Under the pieces are notes generated by a model, which did not search any database, had not been told where the DNA came from, and saw nothing but the letters and a program-made list of their open reading frames with translations. Below, piece by piece: positions 8,839-17,503 of a DNA stretch of 64,000 bases. The stretch covers positions 290,741 through 354,740 of the forward strand of contig MKTZ01000010.1 of assembly GCA_001898505.1 (NCBI GenBank), given 5' to 3'. The position numbers and the translations under genes were made by a program. This DNA is from Sphingobacteriales bacterium 50-39. GTDB taxonomy: Bacteria > Bacteroidota > Bacteroidia > Chitinophagales > Chitinophagaceae. Numbering within the stretch: position 1 is the stretch's first letter; each line of letters opens with the position of its first letter.

Positions 8839-11800
8839 GTGAAAAAACCTGTATTGTTTTTTTCCATCATTCTTCTAAGCTCTTCGTCATTTGCCCAGCA
8901 GACAAAATACCTTGACGATCCGCAAGCCAGTTTCAAACAGGCCAAGGATTTCTTTCAAAATGAATACTATAGTCTGGCATATCCTATTTTCAGAGAGCTG
9001 AAATACTCCCTTCGGGAGACAGATCGCAGTAACAATTCGGTAGAATATCAGGATGTAAAATACTATTATCTCGTATGCGCCCTGGAGCAGAACGACAAGA
9101 CGGCTGTGGGCCCTGCCCGCGACTTCATCGATCTGGAAAACAATGCCCCCCGGGTGGGCATGATGAGTTTCCACCTGGCGGAATATTATTTCCGGCAGAA
9201 GGATTATACAGCTGCGGTACGTTTGTATGAACAGGCGGATATCGAGAATCTCAGCAACAGGGAGATAGCCGACCTGAAATTCCACCAGGGATATTGTTAT
9301 TTCACGCAACAGCGATTTGATCAGGCCCTGCCTTTGTTCGATGCCATCCGGCAGATGCCCACCGACCCAAATTATCTCGACGCCAATTATTACTACGGCT
9401 TTATCTGTTTCTACCAGAAAAAATATCCGGAGGCATTGACGGCTTTCAAGGTTGTGGAAGATAATCCCCGATATGAAAAGGTTGTGCCCTATTATGTCGC
9501 CAATATTTACCTGGTGCAGGGGCAAAAAGATAAGGCCATCGAATATGCGGAAGCTCGTCTGAAGAAGGGCAACCAATATTATGACGTGGAGATGAGACAG
9601 CTGGTGGGACATGGTTATTATGAAAAACAAGACTTTGCCAAGGCTCTCCCATACCTGGAACAGTATGTCAATCAGTCCAGGAAGGTATCGAGGACGGACC
9701 TTTATGAGCTGTCCTACTGTTACTACCAGACGAAGAATTGGGATAAGGCCATTGCAGGGTTCAGGCAACTGGGTGGAAAAGAGGATTCCCTGGCTCAGAA
9801 CTCCATGTATATGCTGGGGGATGCCTACCTAAAAACAGGACAGAAGGCCAATGCCCGTAATGCCTTCCTCTTCTGCTCCTCCAACAGCAGCAATCCGCAA
9901 CAAAAGGAGATATCCAAATACAACTACGCCAAGCTATCCTACGAGCTGGGATACCAGGATGTCGCGCTGACGGAACTACAGTCATTCTTACAACAATATC
10001 CCAACTCGACCTATAACCAGGAGGCAAAGGAGCTATTGGTCAGCGTGCTGGCCAATACCAATAACTACAGGGACGCAATGACGCTGCTGGATAGTCTGGA
10101 TCACCCATCCCAGAATGCCCGCCGTCTGTATCCAAGGATATTATATGGCCGTGCGACGGAACTGGTCAATGACGGCATGCTGCTTAATGCCAATGAGCTG
10201 CTGGACAAGGCCTTAAAAGATCCCAACAATACCAGCGTCCTGCCTTATATTAATTTTTGGAAGGGGGAGATATCCTACAGACTGGCCAGGATAGACGATG
10301 CCATCCGCTATTACCTGGAATATCTCAAGAGCAGTGTTGTGAGTGGGGAGGTGAGCCCGGCCAATGCCCGTTATAATTTGGGATATTGTTTCCTGAAAAA
10401 AGAAAATTACCGGCAGGCCCAGGGATTTTTTGAACAGGTGGTCCGCACTCCGACCCTGAACTCTTCTCCCATGGAGCAGGATGCTTATATCAGGGATGCG
10501 GACTGTTACTATATGAACCGGGATTTCAAGACGGCCCTGAACATGTATAATAAGGTACTGGACCTTTCCTGGCCGGCCAGCGACTATGCTACCTTTCAGA
10601 AGGCTATGGTTTCGGGGGTAAGCAATGGGAAGGAGAAGATCAATCTGCTGAACTCCATCAACCGAAAATTTCCTGCTTCCAACCTGGCTGCGGATGCCAA
10701 TATGGAAATTGCGGGGACCTATCTGGCAGGGGAGCAGTTCAGGGAGGCCCTTCCTTATCTGAAGAATGTGCTGCGGAGCCCGGGAGCGGATGCGCTAAAG
10801 CCCAAGGCTTATCTTCAATCGGGGATAGCCTGGTACAATCTGAATAATAATAAGGAGGCTCTTGCCCAATACGACAGCTTATTACATCAGTTCCCTAATT
10901 CTCCGGAAGCACAGGATGCGCTGGACAATGCCAAGACGATCTATGTGGAAGAGGGCAGGAGTGGAGAGTATGTGAACTTCGCCAAATCGATGGGGGTGGA
11001 GGTGAGCGCCAGCCAAGAGGATCAGCTGGCTTATGAAGAGGCGGAGGTGCAGTTTAATAACGGTAACTTCCCGGGCGCTGTCCAGCGATTTGAGGCCTAT
11101 CTGGCCAAATTCCCTGACGGCAAATATTCGTTGGAAGCCAATTACTATAAGAGCGAGATCTATTTCTCGCAGAAGGACTGGGCCAAGGCTGTCACGGGAT
11201 ACCAGGCTGTGGCGGACCGGGCTCCGAACAAATTTGCAGAAAAATCCCTGTTGCAGGCGGCTCGTCTGAACTTCTTCGAATTGAAGAACTATCAGCAAGC
11301 AGAGAAATACTTTATCAGGCTGAAAGACTTTTCTTCCTCGCAGGAGAACAAAATGGAAGCTATGCGTGGATTGCTGCGCAGCCAGTACCAATTGGAGAAA
11401 TGGCCGGATGCTGTTGAGAATGCCAAGGATCTGCTTACTCAAAAAGGGGTGAGCACGGATGACAAGGTACTGGCTAATATGGCCATCGCCAAATCCTACC
11501 AGGCGAACAATCAGTGCGAGACGGCATTGCAATATTTCAGAACGGCGGCCTCGCTCAGCAAGTCGGCCTATGCAGCGGAAGCCAGGTATCAGATAGCCGC
11601 CTGTCTTTTCCGTCAGAACCAGCTGAAAGATGCGGAAAAGGCGGCTTTTGAAGTGGTCAATAAATCCGGAAGCTACGAGATATGGGTTACCAAGGCTTAT
11701 CTGTTACTGGGGGACGTTTATTTCTCGGAAAAGGATTATTTCAATGCCAAGGCGACGTTCCAAAGCATCGTGGATAATGCGAAGATCGAGGATCTGCGTC

Positions 11801-11871
11801 AGCAGGCACAACAAAAACTGGCCCAGGTAATCGATGAGGAAAAGAAGAACAGCAAGGTCGGGGATCAATAA
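8839..11871 (+). CDS. Large exported TPR-repeat protein
   Basis: A 1010-residue protein with a signal peptide (MKKPVLFFSIILLSSSSFAQ) and starting from GTG. Nearly the whole mature chain is made of tetratricopeptide-like helical pairs. Examples are YYFRQKDYTAAVRLYEQA, YYGFICFYQKKYPEALTAF and YYKSEIYFSQKDWAKAVTGY. No catalytic motif is seen, so it is probably a periplasmic scaffold. It is followed after 26 bases by a plug-less outer-membrane barrel gene and then by a membrane-anchored HU-CCDC81-type gene, which suggests an envelope-spanning complex. An upstream ATG giving a longer form is not apparent. The product is much longer than BamD-like TPR lipoproteins and has no lipobox. Confidence 0.85.
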   Translation: MKKPVLFFSIILLSSSSFAQQTKYLDDPQASFKQAKDFFQNEYYSLAYPIFRELKYSLRETDRSNNSVEYQDVKYYYLVCALEQNDKTAVGPARDFIDLENNAPRVGMMSFHLAEYYFRQKDYTAAVRLYEQADIENLSNREIADLKFHQGYCYFTQQRFDQALPLFDAIRQMPTDPNYLDANYYYGFICFYQKKYPEALTAFKVVEDNPRYEKVVPYYVANIYLVQGQKDKAIEYAEARLKKGNQYYDVEMRQLVGHGYYEKQDFAKALPYLEQYVNQSRKVSRTDLYELSYCYYQTKNWDKAIAGFRQLGGKEDSLAQNSMYMLGDAYLKTGQKANARNAFLFCSSNSSNPQQKEISKYNYAKLSYELGYQDVALTELQSFLQQYPNSTYNQEAKELLVSVLANTNNYRDAMTLLDSLDHPSQNARRLYPRILYGRATELVNDGMLLNANELLDKALKDPNNTSVLPYINFWKGEISYRLARIDDAIRYYLEYLKSSVVSGEVSPANARYNLGYCFLKKENYRQAQGFFEQVVRTPTLNSSPMEQDAYIRDADCYYMNRDFKTALNMYNKVLDLSWPASDYATFQKAMVSGVSNGKEKINLLNSINRKFPASNLAADANMEIAGTYLAGEQFREALPYLKNVLRSPGADALKPKAYLQSGIAWYNLNNNKEALAQYDSLLHQFPNSPEAQDALDNAKTIYVEEGRSGEYVNFAKSMGVEVSASQEDQLAYEEAEVQFNNGNFPGAVQRFEAYLAKFPDGKYSLEANYYKSEIYFSQKDWAKAVTGYQAVADRAPNKFAEKSLLQAARLNFFELKNYQQAEKYFIRLKDFSSSQENKMEAMRGLLRSQYQLEKWPDAVENAKDLLTQKGVSTDDKVLANMAIAKSYQANNQCETALQYFRTAASLSKSAYAAEARYQIAACLFRQNQLKDAEKAAFEVVNKSGSYEIWVTKAYLLLGDVYFSEKDYFNAKATFQSIVDNAKIEDLRQQAQQKLAQVIDEEKKNSKVGDQ

Positions 11872-11897
11872 ATAACTTTAATCTACTAGTTGACAAG

Positions 11898-13559
11898 ATG
11901 TATAAAAAGTCATTTTTTCTTTTAGTTGTTCTGTCGGGACTGGCGGTCTCTCTTTATGCACAGGATACGACGAAGCGCAGGACGATCGAGATCACCTCCT
12001 CCTTTAAACCTGTGCTGCGCGAGGCGGTAAAGATCAATTTCAATGCGGCTCCTCCACAGGCGGATACCAGCAAGCCCCGTCTGAACTACAATATCCCCGC
12101 TCAATTCCTTTTTCTTACTTATCAGCCGGGTGAGATGAGGCCGGTGGCTTTTCAGGGAGATACCATGAAGCCTTGGGAGAACTACCAGTATATCAAGATC
12201 GGGGTGGGCAATGTTCATTTTCCCTTTGTCCAGACGGGCTTTACGTTCGGGGATGAAAAGACGGGCCAGTTCAATATTTTCGCCAATCACCTTAGCTCAA
12301 AAGGCGATCTGCCATCCCAGAAAAGCAGTCTTACGGATGTAAAGATCATGGGAACGGTGAAGACGGCGGGCAAGCTGGAGTGGACCGGCAGCCTTGGATT
12401 CAAGAGCGACAACTATCACCTGTATGGGTACAGGCCGGATACGCTGAAGTTCAATGAAGACGATCTCAAACAGTTCTTCCAGACATATGAGGGCAGGCTT
12501 TCTTTGCGCAATATGGAGCCTACGGAATATGGACTGACGTATCATCCCAATATTAAAGTGTCTGTTTTTACGGATAACCACAGCTCCAAGGCTTCGGAGG
12601 CCAATTCGGTGCTGAATCTTCCTTTGGAAATAAGCCTCGGGAAGCAGTATGCATTTAACCTGGGCTTTACGGCGGATCTTACCAACTACAGGGCGGTGGC
12701 TCCTTTTCCCAATCAGAACAACAATGTCTTTTTTGTAACGCCGGCGTTTATGGTCAAGACATCCAATATCAACTTGCAGGCGTCGGTGATGCCGTCCTGG
12801 GACAATTCACAATTTCACCTGCTGCCCAATTTTACGGCTGACATCTCAACATCGGATCAGCGTTTTGGTCTTCAGTTAGGCTTTATAGGTTATTATGACA
12901 AGGGGTCCTATCAGCGGTATGAATCCATCAATCCCTGGCTGGCGCAACCTGGCTTCCTGCTGAACACAAGGGTGCAAGAGGTTTACGGAGGATTTAAAGG
13001 TTCTCTGGACAAGCATTTCAGCTATTCGACCAAAATCGGCTTTAACACGTACAAGAATATGCCTTTGTTCGTCAATGACACGATGACGGCATCGGGCAGC
13101 GGCGGCAAGCAATTCGATGTCCTGTACGAATCCTCCCTGGAGACCCTGCAGGTGCATGGGGAGCTGAGTTATATACAAGGAGAAGATTTCACTGCCACAG
13201 CCAGCCTGAACTATACGAATTTCCATAAACTGCATACGGAACCGAAGGCCTGGGGTCTTCTGCCGCTGGAGTTCAATACTAACATAAAGTGGCGGCCCAT
13301 TCCCGCGAAGGAATTTTGGGTAAAGGCTGATCTGTTTGCCTTTGATGGTGCGCAATACCGCGCTTCGGATGGGACTGCCTTCAAAGGAGATGGAGCTTTT
13401 GACCTGAATGCGGGTGTCGAGTTCCGCGTGTACCGCTGGATAAAGGGCTGGGTACAGATGAACGACCTTTTCAATAAAAAGTACGAAAGATGGCACCAAT
13501 ACCCGGTATATGGGTTTAATTTCCTGGGTGGCATCATAATTTCGTTCAGTGGTAAATAG
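11898..13559 (+). CDS. Outer-membrane beta-barrel protein, TonB-receptor-like without plug
   Basis: The 553-residue protein begins with a signal peptide (LVVLSGLAVSLYAQ). It then shows alternating aromatic/polar strands typical of a TonB-dependent receptor barrel and ends in an aromatic-rich strand (YGFNFLGGIIISFSGK). The usual N-terminal carboxypeptidase-like and plug domains are absent: the mature chain starts with a short RRTIEITSSFKPVL segment and a proline-rich linker. An RWHQYPVYGFNF segment precedes the last strand, as in many Bacteroidota receptors. The gene is 26 bases after the TPR gene and 38 before the HU-CCDC81-type gene. It may act as a structural or assembly barrel, since a gated uptake channel would need a plug. 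Confidence 0.75.
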   Translation: MYKKSFFLLVVLSGLAVSLYAQDTTKRRTIEITSSFKPVLREAVKINFNAAPPQADTSKPRLNYNIPAQFLFLTYQPGEMRPVAFQGDTMKPWENYQYIKIGVGNVHFPFVQTGFTFGDEKTGQFNIFANHLSSKGDLPSQKSSLTDVKIMGTVKTAGKLEWTGSLGFKSDNYHLYGYRPDTLKFNEDDLKQFFQTYEGRLSLRNMEPTEYGLTYHPNIKVSVFTDNHSSKASEANSVLNLPLEISLGKQYAFNLGFTADLTNYRAVAPFPNQNNNVFFVTPAFMVKTSNINLQASVMPSWDNSQFHLLPNFTADISTSDQRFGLQLGFIGYYDKGSYQRYESINPWLAQPGFLLNTRVQEVYGGFKGSLDKHFSYSTKIGFNTYKNMPLFVNDTMTASGSGGKQFDVLYESSLETLQVHGELSYIQGEDFTATASLNYTNFHKLHTEPKAWGLLPLEFNTNIKWRPIPAKEFWVKADLFAFDGAQYRASDGTAFKGDGAFDLNAGVEFRVYRWIKGWVQMNDLFNKKYERWHQYPVYGFNFLGGIIISFSGK

Positions 13560-13597
13560 ACGCCCATTTTTCATTAGATTCGCAGCCTCAAAAGGAG

Positions 13598-14212
13598 ATG
13601 ATGTCAAATTTCCAGGTCTTGAACGCCTATCTTTTCCAGCACAGAAGTATCAGCATTCCCGGGCTGGGTACTATCTATCTGGAGACCTTCCCCGCCAATG
13701 TGGATGTGGCTGACCGTACTATTTTACCTCCTTTGTACAAGTTCCGGTTTGACAAATATTTCGATAGTCCCGACAGGGAGTTTTTCGCCTATATTGCCAG
13801 TCAACGTAATGTCCTTGATTATGAGGCTATTAAATGGTACAATGAGTTCTCTACGGATCTTCGCAACCGGATACGTACAGAAGAAAAGGTGGACTGGGAA
13901 GGGGTAGGGACATTGAGCAAGGATGAGGGAGGAAACGTCCTGTTTGAGCCGGCATCCATGAGCGGGCTGTACATGGCGCCGACCCCGGCGATCCGTATCA
14001 ATCGTCAAAATGCGCAGCATACATTATTGGTAGGCGACCAGGAGCGAACCAATGTAGAAATGAATGAATGGCTGCATGACGAAGAAGCAGCCAGCAAGCG
14101 GAAATGGGCATGGTGGGTCGTTGCGTTGGTGCTGGCGATACTTGCTCTGGCGGCTCTTGGATGGCATTTTTACGTCAATGGTTGGTCTATTGGAAATCAA
14201 CGTACGCTGTGA
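13598..14212 (+). CDS. HU-CCDC81-type domain protein with C-terminal membrane anchor
   Basis: A 204-residue protein. Its start, LNAYLFQHRSISIPGLGTIY, matches the opening of the bacterial CCDC81-like HU domain. In Bacteroidota this domain is usually found at the cytoplasmic end of proteins that carry a periplasmic SPOR domain. Here a single hydrophobic helix (WWVVALVLAILALAALGWHF, residues ~171-190) is followed by only about a dozen residues, and no SPOR domain exists. Two tandem ATGs follow a GGAG; the second (13601) has better spacing. The protein probably sits on the inner membrane facing the cytoplasm and, from its neighbours, links to the TPR protein and the barrel. Confidence 0.65.
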   Translation: MMSNFQVLNAYLFQHRSISIPGLGTIYLETFPANVDVADRTILPPLYKFRFDKYFDSPDREFFAYIASQRNVLDYEAIKWYNEFSTDLRNRIRTEEKVDWEGVGTLSKDEGGNVLFEPASMSGLYMAPTPAIRINRQNAQHTLLVGDQERTNVEMNEWLHDEEAASKRKWAWWVVALVLAILALAALGWHFYVNGWSIGNQRTL

Positions 14213-14213
14213 A

Positions 14214-15116
14214 ATGCAACAAGAAAAATTGATACATTACCGAGTTTGTCCCTTATGTAATTCCAGTGAAATAGCCGAGGCGTTGACTGCCCGTGATCAT
14301 ACGGTGTCGCAAAAGACCTTTTCCATCTGGGAATGCAGCGACTGTACCTTGCGATTTACGCAGGATGTGCCGGATGCCGCCTCTATCGGGGTGTATTATC
14401 AAAGTGAAAATTATATTTCCCATACGAATACCCGTAAAGGGCTGGTGAATTCACTGTACCATACGGTACGAAAACAGACCTTATCGGACAAGCGCCGTCT
14501 TATTTCTTCCGCCACAGGGATGAAAGAAGGGAATCTATTGGATATCGGGGCGGGCACGGGTGCTTTTGTCGCTCATATGAAGCAGTATGGTTGGGATGTT
14601 GCGGGACTGGAGCCCGATGAAAAAGCCAGGGAGGTAGCGCTGACCCAAAATGAGGTGCAGTTGTCGCCTGTGTCCGATTTTTATTCCCTGCCCCCTGACA
14701 GCTATGATGCTGTTACACTATGGCATGTGTTAGAGCATGTACATGACTTGCACATTTATATCGAACAATTGGCAAGATTATTAAAAAAAGAAGGACGGAT
14801 CTTTATCGCGGTGCCTAATTACACCTCCCATGATGCGACTGTCTATCATGGCGCCTGGGCTGCTTATGACGTACCACGGCATCTCTATCATTTTTCTCCC
14901 GATGCTATGGAGAACCTTCTCACCCGGCATGGTCTGCAGTTGCAGGTGACCCGCCCGATGTGGTACGACAGCTTTTATATCAGCATGCTGAGCGAAAAAT
15001 ACCGGAACGGCAAGGGAAATATTGTCAGGGCCGTCTTTAACGGATTTATTTCCGATGTAAAGGCCTTTGTCGACAAATCCAGGTGCAGCAGCCTCATCTA
15101 TGTGATAGGCAAATAA
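14214..15116 (+). CDS. Class I SAM-dependent methyltransferase with zinc-ribbon N-terminus
   Basis: The 300-residue protein begins MQQEKLIHYRVCPLC. A start at 14214, one base after the preceding stop, removes a non-homologous extension that would overlap the HU-CCDC81-type gene. Cysteines C12/C15 and C41/C44 form a CxxC...CxxC ribbon. The SAM-binding motif LLDIGAGTGAFVAHM is followed by the acidic residue of GLEPDE, and LWHVLEHVHDL is typical of the Methyltransf_23 group. These enzymes often modify sugars or small molecules in cell-surface pathways, but the acceptor here is not identifiable. Close spacing suggests it is the last gene of the TPR/barrel operon. Confidence 0.82.
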   Translation: MQQEKLIHYRVCPLCNSSEIAEALTARDHTVSQKTFSIWECSDCTLRFTQDVPDAASIGVYYQSENYISHTNTRKGLVNSLYHTVRKQTLSDKRRLISSATGMKEGNLLDIGAGTGAFVAHMKQYGWDVAGLEPDEKAREVALTQNEVQLSPVSDFYSLPPDSYDAVTLWHVLEHVHDLHIYIEQLARLLKKEGRIFIAVPNYTSHDATVYHGAWAAYDVPRHLYHFSPDAMENLLTRHGLQLQVTRPMWYDSFYISMLSEKYRNGKGNIVRAVFNGFISDVKAFVDKSRCSSLIYVIGK

Positions 15117-15118
15117 CG

Positions 15119-15940
15119 TTAGAAATTAAATTTTATCTCATAGATGTCCGGCCACAGCTTGCCGGTGATGTATACCTTGCCGGTAGTGGAATCATAAGCT
15201 ATTCCATTCATCGTATCGGCATGGGCATATTTGTTCAGTTCGGTGTTGAACAGTGTTTCCAGGTCCAGTTTGCCGACCACCTTCCCGCTGGAGGGATCGA
15301 TCTTCAGGATATAATTGGTCTGCCATTGATTGGCATAGATAAAGCCATGGATCAGCTCCAGCTCGTTGATATTACTTACGGGGCCGTTATTGTCTGTCAC
15401 ACCTACTACCTTTACAAGCCGGAAGGTAGCGGGGTCTACATAGCTGATGTTGCTGGTGCCGTCGCTCATGATAAGATTGGCGCCGTCCGTAGTCATTCCC
15501 CATCCTTCCTTGACAGGCATAGTGAACTCTCCCAGCTTTTTAAAGGTTTTGGCATCGTAGATAAAGCCTATTTTGGTCTGCCAGGTGAGCTGGTATACTT
15601 TATCATTCAGAAAGGTAATACCTTCTCCGAAATATTTATTCCTGTCCAACTCCACCTTGATAGTGACCCGCCCTGTTTTAGGATCTACCACTCCGAACAT
15701 GGACTTCCTGCTCTCGGGCATGGAGGGTTCCGTTCCTGTGCTTTCGTAGAGCTCTCCGTTATGAAAAAGGAATCCTTCCGTGAAGGAGGTCGTATCATGG
15801 GGTAGGGTCCTTACCACGCTGTAATTGATCAGGGGAGTGGAGTTATCTTCCGTCCGCCCGGTGTTGACGTCGGGATTGGAGTTATTACAGGAGGCTAAAA
15901 GGCTTAGGGCAATGATGAGAAAAGGGATGGACTTCTTCAT
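15119..15940 (-). CDS. Glutaminyl-peptide cyclotransferase, lipoprotein
   Basis: The protein is about 273 residues from MKKSIPFLI. The longer ATG at 15961 would overlap the -7 promoter element, so the shorter start is preferred. The lipobox LLASC places it as an exported lipoprotein. The rest matches the beta-propeller glutamine cyclotransferase family: TEGFLFHNGELYESTG, LVKVVGVTDNNGPVSNINEL, and a terminal YDSTTGKVYITGKLWPDIYEI. The family converts N-terminal glutamine of exported proteins to pyroglutamate. In Bacteroidota this commonly follows signal peptide cleavage before Q, consistent with the many A-Q signal peptide junctions in this window. It converges on the methyltransferase gene with a two-base gap. 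Confidence 0.9.
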   Translation of the reverse strand: MKKSIPFLIIALSLLASCNNSNPDVNTGRTEDNSTPLINYSVVRTLPHDTTSFTEGFLFHNGELYESTGTEPSMPESRKSMFGVVDPKTGRVTIKVELDRNKYFGEGITFLNDKVYQLTWQTKIGFIYDAKTFKKLGEFTMPVKEGWGMTTDGANLIMSDGTSNISYVDPATFRLVKVVGVTDNNGPVSNINELELIHGFIYANQWQTNYILKIDPSSGKVVGKLDLETLFNTELNKYAHADTMNGIAYDSTTGKVYITGKLWPDIYEIKFNF

Positions 15941-15958
15941 AATGAGACTGGTAAGGGG

Positions 15959-15989
15959 CAAATTTAAGGTTCTCCCTGTCTTTAGCCAA
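15959..15989 (-). promoter_or_regulatory. Bacteroidota-type promoter for glutaminyl cyclase
   Basis: On the minus strand TTG (15989-15987) is followed by 20 bases and then TAAATTTG (15966-15959). This fits the TTTG / TAnnTTTG consensus of Bacteroidota sigma factors. The -7 element lies 18 bases before the chosen start codon. Confidence 0.6.
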
Positions 15990-16214
15990 CGTTCTTAGGG
16001 CTGTTTGGGACTAATTGTAAAAATTTTAGCATAAAAGCTTGCATTTGTGCCGAAAAATGTATTGTTTTACAGTAGCTTATCATCTGTTTATCACCCATTT
16101 AGCTCCTGCTAATTTCTCTTTTCTCACCGGATGATATCTGACAGATCCCCCAATATCCATTTCGACATTTTCTTAAAATCCAACACTTATGGAAGCCTTT
16201 GAAAAGAAGGTACC

Positions 16215-17492
16215 ATGAGACATTTTTTACGGTTGTCCGTATTCTTATTGTTATTGTTCAGATACCCCGCAATAGCTCAACAGGGTTGCCGTGCTGTCGA
16301 CTATAAACAGGACCTGTTACGTAAGGATCCGGAACTGGCCGCGCGAATTATGGATATCGAACGGTTTACGCGTCAGCAGGTGCAACATTCTTCCCCCATC
16401 GCTACGGGCACCGAGAATGCCAGCCACAATGATAAAAGTTTCACCACCATCACCATCCCGGTGGTAGTCCATATCGTCTACAACAACGCTGCCCAGAATA
16501 TCAGTGATGCCCAGGTGCAATCCCAGATCGCCGTATTGAACAGAGATTACGGCAAGCAAAACCCCGATACGTCCAGGATACCTTCTTATTACAAGGGGCT
16601 GGCGGCCGACTGCGGTATACGGTTCGCGCTTGCCAATGTAGACACCAATGGCGGCACAACCTCAGGTATTGTTCGCCGGCGGACCATACAGCAGCAGTTC
16701 ACGTATGACGACGCGGTCAAGTTCACGGCGAGAGGAGGAGATGATGGATGGGACAGGGATCGTTATTTAAATATCTGGGTAACTAATTTGTCGAATGGAG
16801 TTCTTGGTTATTCCAGCGTACCGGGCTGTGCGAAACCCAATGACGGGGTCGTGATCAGCTACACTGCTTTTGGTACGATGGGGACGGCCACGGCGCCCTT
16901 CAATCTTGGCAGGACTGCCACGCATGAGATCGGTCACTGGCTGAACCTGATCCATGTTTGGGGCGATGCGGACTGTGGCGATGACTATGTGGCTGATACT
17001 CCCCCGCAGAGCGCTGCTACGCATGGCAACCCCAGCGGCATCATCATCTCCTGTGGCAATACTCCTTACGGCAATCTGTATATGGATTACATGGATTTTA
17101 CGGATGACGTCGGGATGCATCTCTTCACCTATGGCCAACGGGACAGGATGAGGGCTTTATTTGCTCCGGGTGGGTTCAGGCATGCGTTGCTGTCCTCTAC
17201 CGGCCTGGCGCCAGGGACCGTTATCGGGCCATTACCCAGCGGGCCTTCCAGCGGCAGTGCGTCTATCCGGCTGCAACCCAATCCTGTCACAGGACCTGTA
17301 TGGATCATTTCGTCAGATGCGTCGAATACCGGCGCTGTGCTGGATATCTTTAACCTGGTGGGGCAAAAAGTAATGACCACCCGCATCGCGGGGGGCTCTT
17401 TCCAACTGGATCTTTCATCCCTTCCCAAAGGACTTTATTTTATTCACGTAAACGGGGACGGCGGGAACAGCCTGAAGCTGGTGAAGCTGTAG
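16215..17492 (+). CDS. Secreted M43-family zinc metalloprotease with T9SS sorting domain
   Basis: A 425-residue protein with a signal peptide (LLLLFRYPAIAQQ). The zinc site is HEIGHWLNLIH, with H237, E238, H241 and the third ligand H247, as in the cytophagalysin/pappalysin (M43) group. The met-turn region is probably YMDYMDF. The last ~75 residues (IRLQPNPV ... LDISSLPKG-type tail ... LVKL) form a type IX secretion C-terminal domain, so the protein is exported across the outer membrane and then cleaved or anchored. It stands alone between a 270-base upstream region and the convergent VCBS gene. A general extracellular proteolytic role is most likely. Confidence 0.88.
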   Translation: MRHFLRLSVFLLLLFRYPAIAQQGCRAVDYKQDLLRKDPELAARIMDIERFTRQQVQHSSPIATGTENASHNDKSFTTITIPVVVHIVYNNAAQNISDAQVQSQIAVLNRDYGKQNPDTSRIPSYYKGLAADCGIRFALANVDTNGGTTSGIVRRRTIQQQFTYDDAVKFTARGGDDGWDRDRYLNIWVTNLSNGVLGYSSVPGCAKPNDGVVISYTAFGTMGTATAPFNLGRTATHEIGHWLNLIHVWGDADCGDDYVADTPPQSAATHGNPSGIIISCGNTPYGNLYMDYMDFTDDVGMHLFTYGQRDRMRALFAPGGFRHALLSSTGLAPGTVIGPLPSGPSSGSASIRLQPNPVTGPVWIISSDASNTGAVLDIFNLVGQKVMTTRIAGGSFQLDLSSLPKGLYFIHVNGDGGNSLKLVKL

Positions 17493-17503
17493 GACTGCGG
17501 GGC

